Origin: Nephrocerus scutellatus
Taxonomy: Eukaryota; Arthropoda; Insecta; Diptera; Pipunculidae
Assembly (NCBI GenBank): GCA_947095585.1
Contig: OX352764.1
Location: 68,591,536 to 68,655,535 of the forward strand
Length of the DNA stretch: 64,000 bases
Direction: 5' to 3'
Part shown: positions 11,891 to 23,112 of the stretch, in pieces
Layout of the letters: the number at the start of each line of letters is the position of its first letter
How positions within the stretch are numbered: the stretch's first letter is position 1
Notes under the pieces: generated by a model
Seen by the model: the letters and a program-made list of their open reading frames with translations, nothing else
The model's database searches: none
What the model was told of the DNA's origin: nothing
Position numbers and translations under genes: made by a program

Positions 11891-12835
11891 AAAAACAAAT
11901 CCATAAAAATTAAAATTTTTCATCTAAATTCTCTAATCGCAGAAATTGTTATTGTAGGAGAAAATCATCGAGAGAGACATTTTTGACATCAGATGTCAAA
12001 TTTGAAAAAGCTCAGATCATTTTATTCTGAGCACTTAGAGCACGCTCTTACTCTGAGCAAATAAGGAACACGAGCATTTTTCTTGAGAACTCTTTGACTG
12101 CTCTGAACTAATTTATGAAAACGCCAAATGACAGAATATTGTGAAAACTTGTTCTATTTGTAAGTTGATATCGGTAACAAAAAACTACATCAATAAAAAT
12201 ACAATTCAGTAAATAAGTAAGTAAGTTGAATTAAGCATAAAACATTTATGTCTCGTTTCATTTGCTGGGTTTATTTGTGGGTGAGCTAAGATTTCTCTCT
12301 CGTGGTTTCAGTTTAACGTTGCATTTGCGAACTGTGCCCGTAGTACGGTTTGATTTTATGTACCTTTGTTTTGTAACCGATAATGTTACATTGCTACCCG
12401 TCGGCAATTATTAATAACCGTGTAAGTGCCGAGTTAAAAATATGGCGACGCAAACTCGTAGTGCTTCCATGAACAGGCAGAATAGATTTTGCAATCAAAA
12501 TCAACCACCCAACCAAGCAGCGCAGCCGACTGCGCAGCACACACCACATACAGTCATTAAAGTACGACGGTATCTGATGCCACTATATGATATTTAAAAA
12601 AATGTATAAGGGCCTTGCGGTCGAACCCGGTTCCCGATCACTACCAAATTTTAGAAAAAGTATTATTTGTTGGGTATACATATGCGTATAAAATTTGAAG
12701 AAAATCGAGAACTTTTTTCATAAAATTTGTATGGGTGTTATTCATCGGAGAAACCCATGTGTTTAAAATCGAGTAAATTTTTAAAAAATTGTTCATTATT
12801 ATTTGACCACTTCCAAATTTTTACAAAAAGTGTTA
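11891..12835 (-). mobile_element. Helentron-like element with unique internal core, minus orientation
   Basis: In reverse, the 3' terminus (TAGAGAATTTAGATG, then an A/T tail and ccataaaaattaaaa on the plus strand) lies at 11891-11937. Inside is a non-repetitive core shared, in opposite orientation, with 46383-47810 and 60196-61570: 'gagcactcta...tgatctgag', 'ccgtcggcaat', 'gcgacgcaaactcgtagtgc' and 'catatagtggcatcag'. Tandem family units follow at 12600-12835. No 5' terminus is visible on the high-coordinate side, where another copy abuts. Confidence 0.75.
12442..12597 (+). CDS. Short ORF in the conserved core of the Helentron-like family (hypothetical)
   Basis: This 51-codon frame starts MATQTRSASMNRQNRF and is rich in Gln, Asn and Pro in its middle. 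The same start and first 20 or so codons are preserved in the equivalent, inverted positions of the related copies near 47070 and 61000, where the frame is then disrupted. The ORF runs against the element's orientation. No domain is recognised. A captured host 5' exon or an element-encoded leader are both possible, and chance conservation of a repeat cannot be excluded. Confidence 0.3.
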   Translation: MATQTRSASMNRQNRFCNQNQPPNQAAQPTAQHTPHTVIKVRRYLMPLYDI

Positions 12836-12840
12836 TTTGC

Positions 12841-13218
12841 AGAATCTTGTGATCACTTTTTAATACACTTCCTAAAGTCCGATTTTAATCAAACTTTGCA
12901 CACATGTATATTTCCGGTGACAATCATTTCTATTAAAATGTGATGTGATCAGACCGCGGGGTCGGGGGGCTCCCATACAAATTTTTTCCCCGACATCAGA
13001 TCATTTCATACTATAATGACTGTGTTCTGTGTGCGTTGTGCATAGTGCGCTGTAGGCAGCGCTGCTGCTTTACAATTGGGTTTGTTTTGTTGCTGGGTTG
13101 CTGGTGCTTCATATGTGTTTTTATATTTCAGCATTTATAGTGGAATTCAGTATACTTTTGGTTATTAGAGAATTTACATGAACAATTTTATGGTTTGTTT
13201 ATGGGTTGTTTTTTTAAT
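12841..13218 (+). mobile_element. Helentron-like element, internally short copy
   Basis: It begins with the block 'tgtgatcactttttaatacacttcctaaag', has one family unit (gcacacatgtatatttccggtgac, then ggggtcggggggctccc), and a core piece resembling that at 46925-46990 ('actataatgactgtgt'). It ends in the family 3' terminus 'ttagagaatttacatgaaca' and gggttgttttttt at 13218. Confidence 0.75.
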
Positions 13219-13423
13219 TGTTATAGTAGTATGAGTGCTGTCAAAAATTCAATTAACAAATGTGTATATAAGTGGGAAGACAATACGACACGCGTCAAAA
13301 TTTAAAATTTTATTAACTAGCCTGCGACTACGACAGCATCCCAGCAGTCCCAGCAGTGAAGATAATAGACTTAAAAGGATGGGCTTAATGCTTTTTGCGT
13401 TATATCATCATGAAAAAATTTGA

Positions 13424-13912
13424 AATAAAAACAATCCATAAAAATACAATGTGTTAAAATTTGAAGAAAACCGCGCCAATTTTTAAAAAATTTACAACAT
13501 TTTTGCAAAAAGTGTTGTCTATCGAAGATACACACGTATGTAAAATTTAAAAAAAAATCGGGTTAAGTTTTTTAAAAAATTTGTTGGAGCCTGTCTCCAA
13601 AATTTTTGCAAAAAGTGTTGCCCATCGGAGATACACACGTATGTAAAATTTAAAAAAAATCGGGTTTAAAAAAATTGTATGGGGCCCCACGAACCCGGGC
13701 CCGGGGTCACAAACCCCGTGGCCCGAGGGGCCTCAAATTTGAATAGAAAGTGTTGTCTCCGGAAATACACATGTGTGCAAAATTTCAATAAAATCGGGCT
13801 TTGGGAAGTGGGTTAAAAATTGATCGCAAGATTCCACGACAGACGTCCGACAGCCGACCGATTTCCAACCGACATCCGTGCCACGGGAAAGTGAAGTTAA
13901 TATAGAGAATTT
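13424..13912 (-). mobile_element. Helentron-like element, minus orientation
   Basis: The family 5' terminus is at the high-coordinate end (gttaatatagagaattt on the plus strand, ending 13912). Reading inward come 'gcccgattttattgaaattttgc', a cytosine/guanine-rich block at 13680-13730, and three units of 'atcggagatacacacgta'. The low-coordinate end has the tail ccataaaaat but lacks a clear TAGAGAA motif. Confidence 0.8.
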
Positions 13913-13916
13913 AAAA

Positions 13917-14110
13917 AAATTAAGGTGTGGCCGCAATACGACTTTCTTTTACAGACGGGGCCGGAATCTTTAGTAAATGTATATTAATTTTTTTTTTATT
14001 TTTTTTTTTTTAATTTCTTTTGCACTTATCAGATTTCTCATGAGGGCGTCAGTTTTTGAGACATTTGCAAAAACTCGAAAAATGTCAAACAGTCGAAAAA
14101 ATTTCTAAAT
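13917..14110 (-). repeat. Unclassified dispersed repeat, copy 1
   Basis: The reverse complement matches 62160-62400: the block 'gattccggccccgtc' followed by 'gccacacct', a long A/T microsatellite run, 'tgcaaaagaaatt', and a region rich in 'gagtttttgc'. It shows no coding potential. Confidence 0.6.
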
Positions 14111-14803
14111 AAACGGCCAAACTCAGTCGCCAAACTGTTTTCAGGTCGTGTGAAAGGTCAAAAATTAACGACTTCATTTTTTGTTAACGATTTTGTTAAC
14201 GCGTAAGAGTTAACGCGTTAAGTTAACGCTCGATTTGTTGACACTCGATTTCACTCTCCATAAAATGTTTTGTGTAATTTTTTTCTAAATATGAAAATTG
14301 ATTCTTAAGGAGTAAACTCTAAAAATAAAACAGTGCCAAAGACATTTTTTAAAAGCAGAAAAATTAGGTTATTACAGTTACTATTACTTTTTATCTCCAT
14401 GTCGGATTTATTTTTTTGTAAGTTTTTTCTCTCGCCTAAATTAAACATTAAAAGTATGAAGTTTTTTTCCAACTTTTAATTTTTCGTAATTTTGATATTT
14501 TAAATATTTGTATTTTAATGTAATGGACTCAAAAGTTTCCATAAAAACATAATCACACCGTTACTTTTGTTTCTCATATAATATGCACTACCACAAAACA
14601 AATAATTGAGGAGAAAGAAACTTTGTGCTCAGGCTCACTGTCACTACTCATGAGTAAATATTTCACGTCTTCCATTCCGAATGGCCAACACTTAAAAACA
14701 CAGTTAGATACTTCGTGTTGAAAAAGTTGTAGGAGTAGCCAAAACTTTTTCAATTTTGCGAATTTTTAATATCTTTTTACTCACATCAATAGATATTAAA
14801 TTT
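14111..14803. other. A+T-rich stretch with repeated GTTAACG words
   Basis: Between 14185 and 14230 the word gttaacg/ttaacgcg occurs several times. The motif 'cttaaggagtaaactc' at 14308-14324 also occurs at 57032-57048 just beyond the errantivirus. No gene is recognised. Confidence 0.45.
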
Positions 14804-15182
14804 TGTAGTATGTTGAAAATGTTCGCTGCGGAGTTGCAGCGAAGAATATAGGAAGTAGTACACTTAACAGCGCGATATATAAACTCAGAATAAGTAATAT
14901 AAAATTATTAGGTGAATTTTAGGTAAGGTTATACGGGTATGTTCTGGTATTTGCTAGATGGTTCGAACAGAACAGAAGAGAATAGAAAAGACTAGAACAT
15001 TCTCGAAAATGTTGATTAGGTATAAATACCCTTATTACATTATCGCAGTGAGTTTGCTTTGAATTAGATTTTTACTAGAGTACTTCCAAGTCGATAGACC
15101 AGTATTATATGTGAACATAAGTGCTATTGTTAATATAAGTTTTGTATGTGAATAATAATAATCCAGCCATCAATCCATTACA
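14804..15182 (+). promoter_or_regulatory. Promoter-like region with heat-shock-element and TATA motifs (possible solo LTR)
   Basis: A perfect three-unit heat-shock element, GAA-nn-TTC-nn-GAA, lies at 14995-15007. A looser series of GAA words lies just upstream (14963-14990). A TATA box, TATAAATA, follows at 15021. The stretch starts TGTAGTATG and ends CATTACA, which is the TG...CA form of an LTR, but the four bases on each side do not match, so a solo LTR is only a suggestion. No coding frame follows: a Helentron-like copy starts within 10 bp. Confidence 0.35.
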
Positions 15183-15189
15183 AACTGAT

Positions 15190-15552
15190 TACAAAAAAAT
15201 TATATGGGAGCACCTCTAGGCAATGGGACCCGATCACTTCCAAATTCTTACAGAAAGTCTTGACATCGAAGATACACATTTTTAAAAAAAAATTATATAT
15301 ATTATATATATTTTACAAAAAGTGTTGTCCGTTGAATTAAACACGTGTGTGTAAAATTCGAAGAAAATCAGGTACATTTTTTAAAAAATTTGTTTTGGAT
15401 TCCGATCACATCCAAATTTATACAAAAAGTGTTGTTCTTCGGAGATATACATGTGGATAAAATTTACAGAAATTCGGGTAAATTTTTTAAAAAAAATTTA
15501 TTTGAGCCCTAAAAATTTTAGAAGTGTTGTTCATCGGAGATACATCTATGCA
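15190..15552 (-). mobile_element. Helentron-like core units, minus orientation
   Basis: Three diverged family units are read in reverse (gatacacatt, gaagatac, ttcggagatatacatgtg, with 'agtgttgt' and 'gggcccgatcacttcc'-like blocks). Neither family terminus is present, so this is an internal fragment. Confidence 0.7.
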
Positions 15553-15605
15553 TGGTGTATCCGTTAAGGTTTTGACCTTACATGACTTCACACCCTACAA
15601 CTCCT
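15553..15605 (-). repeat. Fragment of the repeat seen at 62405-63205
   Basis: Reverse complement shows 'tagggtgtgaagtcatgtaa' and 'ccttaacggatacacc', the two landmark words found at about 62790-62810 and 63190-63205. It abuts and truncates the Helitron coding remnant. Confidence 0.55.
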
Positions 15606-18170
15606 ACAACAATGCTTTGTTGTAAAGATCCGGACCGAACGTAATTTTCAATCGGATTTTCTCTTTCTCATCGAACTTTGGCCAGTATATCGTCACTTAG
15701 GGCCTCCTTATATTTTTCCCATAAAGTGTTTGGATTCAATAGTCTGCATGTAGTCAATATTAAAGAAACCAGATTACTGATTTGATCTGGAAGGGAAATC
15801 AATTCGGCTTATCGTAATGTGTCATCCCAGTGCTAATCCCCTTCCAGTAAACCAAACTTTTGACAGGCCTCTAAAAGTTTGGCATACTTCGCCGCTTACT
15901 GTTCTTAGTTCCACGAAAGATCTTGGTCCCCGATGTGAGTGAAGAAGTATTCTAAGGAAGTATTATTCTGCGTTATTGGGGTGAAATGTGTACACTCGAT
16001 CCAAATTGTCACTAGCAACTGCATCATGTCCAGGGACAGGCTGGCTAACTTTTCTTTTATAAAAAACTTTCCTTGATGCTTTCCTTGTGTAATATCGTGG
16101 TATCTCAGGATAATTTTGCCAAGTTCTTGCAAAAGGATCTTGCTGACAGACTTGAATGGTTGTGGAATAAACCCTTTGACTGTTTTCTAAATGGACAATT
16201 GGACGCTGAGGTGAACAACAGCAGTCAGTCTTTCGTGAATCGTAAATCCAAGGATTCGCCAAACTTGCACCCGTATTTAATCGACTTCACACTGTTACAG
16301 TACTATACGTTAATGTGTACCTGAAATATTTTTGAGAGCAACGGTGAGAATGGGACAACCCAGCTATTGTCGATTTCTATTTCTGTGTTACTGCCTATCT
16401 TTAGTTTCGCCGTGAACCCTCCATCTTCTGCAGATCGTCTTCTATATAGAGGAAAACCGCCATTTCCTGTTTGTGTATCTCTAATCAATTTTCTTGGGTA
16501 TTTTTTGGTACACTTTCCGCCTTTCATACACGCAGAGTTGGGATTAAGATTTCTACATGGTCCGTGAATATTGTTTTTCTTAACCACTGCAAAAAGTTCA
16601 GGATCTTGTTTTGGATCAGGCAACTCAGCGGATATAAATTTATCAATTTGTGTAGACATAACTTTGTCTGCCAACCAGATTAAATTGTGTGAGTGTGGCA
16701 GTCCTCGCTTATGCCATTCAATCGTATACATCCAGCATCTTGGCACTCCAAAGACATGGCTCTTTGTTACAATATCAATTAGTTTTAATTTCTTCTGTTT
16801 TAATACTCGCGCAATTAAGTCAATGCGTTCACTGGGTAATTGGCCATTGGTGGGCATTTCCTTGATCTCTGTCCAATTCGGATTACAGGTGAAGGTAATA
16901 AAAAATTCTGGTCTCCCGTAAGTCCTCATGTACGACAACGCACCTTGCGTGTAGTCGTGTATGTGTCTAAGGCTGCCAGTAAATGTAGCTGGTAATGTGT
17001 TGTTGGACTTACGTGTCTTAGTTAAAAATGATATCCATTTTCACCACAGGGGAAATAAACTGGATACTGGAGACCATCATAAGATCGATGTGTTTCTGAA
17101 ATACGCTGTAATGATACGCTTCGTCGGTGAATTACGATATCCCGTTGATCAAACTCATCACCTGATATAACCACCGCGACTTTATCTACCTGAGGAGCAT
17201 TGAAGCGACGTTCGTGTTCGCCTGCTGGTCTTCGGTCCGCTCTTATGACAACTTTATATTCATCTGTTGGCATGCGTTCCAACGCTGTTTTAACCGTTTT
17301 AATTAAATTATTGTGCCTTTGAAACATCCTTTGTAAGTTCAACACAATTTGACGCCTTGTACCTAAGATGTATAGGTACAACTCAGGATAGTTTCGTTTC
17401 CAATAAAATATAGTTGCAGTAATCTTGGCGGTTGATCTGGGAGCGGAAGCAAAGATCCTGACTATGGTAAATCTGCCCTTGCACCGTGAATGTCGATGGA
17501 AATCCGTGCTATTGAACAAGTGATGTTTCGACGAACGAAGTCATTTGGAAACATGAATTGAATTTTCTGATGTTATTTAGAAAATGCTTTGACTCTGACG
17601 TAGCTCGTGATGTGTAAGTCAAAAGTTCTTGTGGTGGTGATTCTAAAGTATAGAGTTTCACTTTCCAATTCTTTCAGCAAATACCAGGTGAATCTGCTTT
17701 ATATTTTTTTGTTTGGCAGACCATTTCCATTTTTACGATGGTAACACTTCCATACTGCGAGTAGTCAGTATGTGAATCATAGTGAAATCCTTCCAATGCT
17801 AAGCTTAAATGTTGTGTAGTCCATGATCGTCTGCCTTTAGGTCTCATTTCTGTTGCTGTTTTAAGTGTCTTTTAAGCTCTAGATATAGTAGCTCTACTCC
17901 TCTGATCATCAATGTTGTTGTTCTGTCTCTGAAGCCCTTGATGTAGTAGCTTATCTCTCTGTTGTTCTAGTCGGGCCTCACGTTTTTGTCCCGTCTCTGA
18001 AGCCCTCGATGCATTAGATCTATCTCTCTGATAGCCTAATCGAGCCTTACGCTGTTGTCCGCTTTCTGAAGCTCTAGATGTAGTAGCTATCTAACGCTGC
18101 GTCGCAAGTCTTCTATTAATTTCCTCTGGAGTTTCTTGTATACGCTGTTTTTTAATTTTTTAGCTTTTGA
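15606..18170 (-). pseudogene. Canonical Helitron Rep/helicase protein, N-terminal half (decayed)
   Basis: On the minus strand, from 18170 downward, the parts follow the order of the canonical Helitron protein. The N-terminus is rich in Arg/Gln with repeated 'QR.AR...SRASE' words (18150-17880). Next come the region with IRADRRPAGEHERRFNAP (17300-17200) and DQRDIVIHRRS (17150), then the Rep domain in a 211-codon frame (16938-16303): FFITFTCNPNW (motif 1) and KRGLPHSHNLIWL (the HUH pair). After a stop comes SIKYGCKF, where the usual second Tyr of YxxKY is Phe. VYTFHPNNAE and EKYKEALSDDILAK follow to 15606. Multiple frameshifts exist, for example near 17020, 16300 and 15960. The helicase half is missing here; see 10740-11345. 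Confidence 0.9.
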
Positions 18171-18414
18171 TAGCACTTGACACTTGGATGATACAAAAAA
18201 AAATGTGGAATACAAACTATTTTTTTTATAAACAACACAAGAAACAAATTTAAAAAATGTTTATTAGTATATATTTGAACAGTTATATCATTAAACAACT
18301 TACTTAATTTTCAATATAATTGAGTATTTGATGTAGCACACTTGAATTATATTTTAGAACTGTTTTTTTAAAAGATTTGAGTTTTTATACAAAATTCTCA
18401 TAATATTAATCCAA

Positions 18415-18740
18415 GTTAGTAAGTTCATGTGTCTTGAATATTGGTACAGAATTTTTTACACAACTGCACACATTTGGGGCTTACCAGCATTTGTTAAAAA
18501 AACACAAATACATATTAAATTTGTATATTTACATTAGCACGTAAAAATAATTAGTAGATAATAAAAGTTCATGTGCTCTGCAGTGCACACATTTGGGCCT
18601 TTCAAAAATATATAAACAGAACACATACATATCGAAAATAGGCATTAATTGGTAAAAATAATTAGTGGGTTAAAAAATTTCATGCGTGCCGCAGTGCTAC
18701 ATAATTTTTTATACAACATATTTAGGCTTCGCCATCAGCA
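18415..18740 (+). repeat. Three-unit degenerate tandem repeat
   Basis: Units beginning at about 18420, 18567 and 18677 share 'aagttcatgtg', 'gcacacatttgggcctt' and 'gtaaaaataattagt' in the same order, at spacings of about 110-150 bp. It is non-coding and of unknown family. Confidence 0.55.
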
Positions 18741-19040
18741 TGTATAAAACAGAGTATACATCGGGTATACATATTTTTTATGACAGCGTTTCCTATGATT
18801 TACCAACAGATGTAACACATAGTATTCCACACAATATTATTATTGTTCCTCTTACACCATTGTATAAAATAGTGCTTATTACTACGTTTTACAGTTGTCA
18901 TCCGTGTTGAAACATAAACTATCTTCACAGAAATAAAACAGTGAGTGTGCGTTAGACACTGCTGAAATGTATTCTTTATACAAAGATTTATTTTATCATT
19001 GGAAAGATGAAAGTGAATGAGAAGTGAGAATATCCTCACC

Positions 19041-19650
19041 ACTCCAAGCCTAGCTGGTCACTGTGCACCATTCTAAACACCACTATTCACCTCAGCGCCT
19101 CGGAAACTATAGAATCGATACTACATAATATCACTAATATCGGTACCCCCCCATTAGTTATAGACCCCGTCCCCCTAGAGCTGTCTTACTATCACCATTC
19201 ATATCAGCGACTCCGAAAACTATAGAATCGACACTTATATCGGTAACCCCCCCACCCATCAGTTATCGACCCTATTCACCAAGAGCGGTCTTACCATCAC
19301 CATTCAACTCAGTGACCCCGAAAACTATAGAATCGACAATAATATCGGTCAACCCACCACCAACAGTTATCGACCCCATCCTAGAGCTGTTCTTTCATCA
19401 CCATTCAAATCAGCGACACCGAAAACTATAGAATCAACACTAATATGGTCACCCCCCAATCAGTTATTGATTCCGTCCCCCTAGAGCTGTCTTAACATTA
19501 CCATTCATCTCAGCGACCCCGAAAACCATAGGATCAACACTAATATCGGGCACCATCCCCCCTGCGGGGATACATAACTCATCTATAGGAGTGTACTAAC
19601 AACACTATACATCACGACAATATTGAAAACTACAGGTCCGACACTAATAC
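19041..19650 (+). repeat. Satellite-like tandem block (~105-bp family), locus 3
   Basis: At least five units with landmark 'actatagaatcga' occur near 19107, 19220, 19326, 19429 and 19527, each followed by 'cactaatatcggt', a C-run, 'atcagttatcgacccc', 'cctagagctgtctta' and 'ccattcatctcagcga'. Units are more regular than at 6230 or 11390. No coding potential. Confidence 0.85.
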
Positions 19651-20285
19651 ACTAATCAAATACAATGAGTGGGGCGGCTGCCACCCCTACCACAGCCAAA
19701 AAACCTGTTACCCCCTACCATCAGTATTTCATTCCAGATTGTAATGTATATTGTTACGAAAAGTAGTTGGTAGATAATGAAAAACGAAGTTCAAGATAAA
19801 TCGCAATCTACATACGCGTCCAAAAATAAGCACTAACATTAGAATTAAGAATTGCATACTTTTAAGCTGAATTAGATTATTTGAATTATAACGGATTTTA
19901 GGTTTAAATCATTATGTACTGGTCAAAAATGTATTTAAACCTGTTTGTGCAGTTTGCCCGGTTTTTGTGAAAGAAAATGTTTGTACATATAATTTTTTTT
20001 TAGAAGATGACTCATTTCATATAAGTGTCATTAGTTGTAAATAAGGGAATAAGGCTACAATTTTCTGGTTCTCGATATTTCTGTTTATATGATTGGTAGT
20101 TTCTGGAAGCTTTTGATTGAGTGGCGTTAGGCCAAAGTTAGGTAGTTTTTATTTGGAATTTACCCAGTCAAGTTGTAAAAGTCTTGCAAAGTGATAAAGT
20201 TAGCACCTAAGAGAATTATTGTAAAGTACAAGTATTATAAGTGTTTGTGTGTGTATTTGTCCATTATTAAATTGGTAACTTGTGT
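19651..20285. other. Stretch without a recognised gene
   Basis: A+T-rich; no known domain, RNA or repeat recognised. Confidence 0.4.
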
Positions 20286-20330
20286 TATTAAATTCTCTAT
20301 ATTAACTTCCCGTGCCCGTGGCGGCTTTAC
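20286..20330 (+). mobile_element. Helentron-like 5' terminus only
   Basis: aaattctctatattaac then ttcccgtgcccgtggc matches the family's first 35-40 bases. The following sequence is unrelated, so this is a terminal fragment joined to other repeat DNA. Confidence 0.6.
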
Positions 20331-20404
20331 TGAGTTAGTTAGGCACAAACAAACAAACAAATAAATCCTTTTTTTTATATATAGATAGAAGATAAACAAT
20401 ATGT

Positions 20405-22860
20405 AGATACAAAACAAGCTTTGGCTGAACCGGTCGGCCTTAAGATGTCCCGTAGGCAGCTATTTACGAACGTTTGTAATCTTTTTGTGATAGTAACGGT
20501 CACCTTCCAAGTGCTGCACCCATACAACAGCACAGATTCAACATTTGAGCGGAACAGTCGCAGCTTGGTGTTTAAGCTGATCGCATTGCTTCGCCATATC
20601 ATGGACATCATTCCAAACACCAATTTTGCTTTTCAAATTCGGTTGACAATGTCCTGTTCGGTTCCACCTTCGGTCGAGACAAAACTCCAAAGATATTGGA
20701 AACTCTCTACTCTCTCTACCGGCTGTCCAGCAATGTTAACTTGAGTTACTGAGTTAGTGCCGAGGTTGATGATTTTTGTTTTGGCAGTATTAATCTTCAA
20801 ATCCGCAACATTTGCCTCCCTCTCCACATTTGTTGTCATTTGGCGCAGGTCCATAATTCTGTGTGAGAGTAAACAAACGTCGTCAGCGTAATCCAGATGT
20901 TTCGGTTGAGATGTAAGAGTCCAACGAACTCCTCCGTTTCCAGTAGATAAAACTGCGAAGTACATCGCTAATCACCAACAAAAAAAGTATCGGCAATAGA
21001 ATGCAATCTTGTCGTACCCCACTTAGGATCTCGAATTCCTCTAACAGCTTTCCTTTATGCAGCACATGGCATTTAGAGCCATCATAGGTTGCTTTAATAA
21101 TAGCTATTAGTTTATCGGGTATACCTCTCCTGCGCAAGGCTAGCCAGATAAACTGTCTGTTGACACTGTCAAACGCCTTCTCAAAATCGATGAACAGCAG
21201 GTGCAGTGGTGACCGGAATTCAACGCACTGTTCAATAATGATCCGCAGGGTGTTTATGTGGTCTACACAGGAGGATCCAGTGCGGAAACCTGCTTGTTCG
21301 GCATCGAGTGTATCTTCCAGATGTTCCTTAATTCGCTCAAGTACTACTTTGGCTATTATCTTTGCAACTGCAGGAAGAACGCAAATGCCTCTCCAGTTTT
21401 TGCACTCCATAAGACTACCTTTTTTAGGGAGCTTGACAATCATTCCCTTCTTCCACTCGTCGGGGAAACTTTCTACCTCCCAAGCTCTCTCTACAAGAGG
21501 ATATAAAAGCTCTGCTGATGTCGTTGGAGCTGCACACAGAAGCTCTGCGGGTATACCATCTAGTCCGACCGACTTATTGTTCTTTAGTGCGTTAATCGCG
21601 GTAGCGATCTCGTCTTTTCTGGCAGTTGAGGTGCGAATTCGTGAAATTGTTTCTTCCGGCAGCTCCGTTTGATTTGGGTGCATATCGTTAGCAAATACAC
21701 GGTTAAGGACCGTAGAAAAATAATGCTCATTCCATCGCTTGAGATGATCCTAATCTGAAAAGAGTACAGCACCATCTAGGCCTTTCACCGGATGTTGGAT
21801 AGAGCGGTGACCACCTGTCAGCTCTTTGGTGATTCTGTAAACGGTTCTGCTATCGCACCTGCTCGCTGCTTCCTCTGCTTCTGAGGCCAGGTTGTTAATA
21901 TAGTTACGCTTATCACGTCTTACACTACGCTGCACTTCTCTCATTTTTCTTAGATACATGGACTCTAACTCGATACTCGCTGCTGCTGGGATATCTACAA
22001 TACGAGCTTTAAGTAGCTTACGTTCTTGAATCCGCCTCCACGTATCTTCGTGCTATGCCTTGCCTGTCTTCTACCAACAATACTTTCCGCTCCAGATGTG
22101 AAAATATTTTTCACAGCCTTCCAATGTTCCTGGATGGTTGTCGGCAGTGAGCTGCTGATTGCTTCCACTCCTTGCGATAAGTGATCCCTTAATTGTTGGC
22201 GTACTGAAGGGATCTTTAGCCGGTCGATTTTATACCTAGGCATTCGGATGATTTTGCGGATTCTTTGAACTGATGGAGTACGTAACTGGACAGTAGCTAC
22301 CATAAGGTGATGATCACGTACCATACCCATGTCGGCTCCTCGTCTGTTTCGGACGTCTAACAGACAGCTCCTAAAACGTCGGCTGATCGCCACATGATCG
22401 ATTTGGTTGGATGATGATTGCCTGTCAGTTGACACCCAGCTGACCTTGTGGCAAGTCTTATGCTCAGACATGGTGCCTCCTATGACAAGGTTGTTGGTGT
22501 TGCAGTAATCAACAAATCTTTCACCATTGTCATTTCGTTCGCCGAGGTCGTGCTTCCCAATCACATGTTTGAGTCCTTCATTGTCTTTGCCAACCTTGAC
22601 ATTCCATCACGATGACGATGCTAGAAAATTAGGCCTCTGCATGCTGTTGGCGTTAGCAGCAGACCTACTCCAGATTCACGGAGACTGCCGGAGGGTTTGC
22701 CGGAGTAGAGTAGCACAGTTGTCTCCCAAACGCCGCTGCGCACGGTCGTGCTGCACTCCAGCACACGCGAAGTAAAAGAAACAACGTCGTGTATTGTGCT
22801 TGTGCAAAAACAAAAAAAAAAACAAAAAAAACCAAAATTAAAGTGCTCGCAAAACAATCA
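20405..22860 (-). pseudogene. RTE-clade non-LTR retrotransposon, truncated (EN-RT)
   Basis: Read from 22860 down, a short endonuclease N-part (ETTVLLYSGKPSG, GVGLLLTPTACRGLI) is followed by an internal deletion. The C-terminal endonuclease then reads GKHDLGERNDNGERF, NQIDHVAISRR and a histidine pair at RDHHLMVATV. The reverse transcriptase spans 21683-20640: NNKSVGLDGIPAELL, WRGICVLP, LLFIDFEKAFDSVNR, then a frame break near 20930 followed by the catalytic LDYADDVCLLS. The C-terminal RTE signature SVLLYGCSTWKV lies near 20500. Wording and order are typical of RTE elements. The 3' end is lost near 20420, and there are at least four frame breaks. The strand is opposite to the CR1-like copy just downstream. 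Confidence 0.9.
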
Positions 22861-23112
22861 ACGGTTCGCGTGATCGGCGCCGATCAACAAGTGCAAAGTG
22901 CAGTGTGAGTGTCCGTGTTCCCCATCCCCATCATCGCAGCTAAAGAAATTGGTGAAATATAACTGTCGTGTATTTTGTATGCGGCAGTCTGTTGATGATC
23001 TATTTCTTTAGCTATTAGAATAACGGATTGTGAGTGTTTGTTTCTTCTGGTGATTTAACTCATTTTGTCGTGAAGGCATAACACTGGCGACAATTTGTGT
23101 TGATAATCCATT
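22861..23112 (+). other. 5' flank of CR1-like copy B
   Basis: This A/C-rich sequence contains a palindromic gatcggcgccgatc at 22874-22887. It precedes the endonuclease ORF of copy B and may include its 5' untranslated region, but no first ORF with zinc knuckles is present. The 30995 copy starts further 3', so the comparison cannot fix the border. Confidence 0.35.

Noticed and set aside
14804..15182. A confident solo LTR call
   Set aside because: The TG...CA ends are present but flanking bases (attt and aact) do not form a target duplication, and there is no second copy here.
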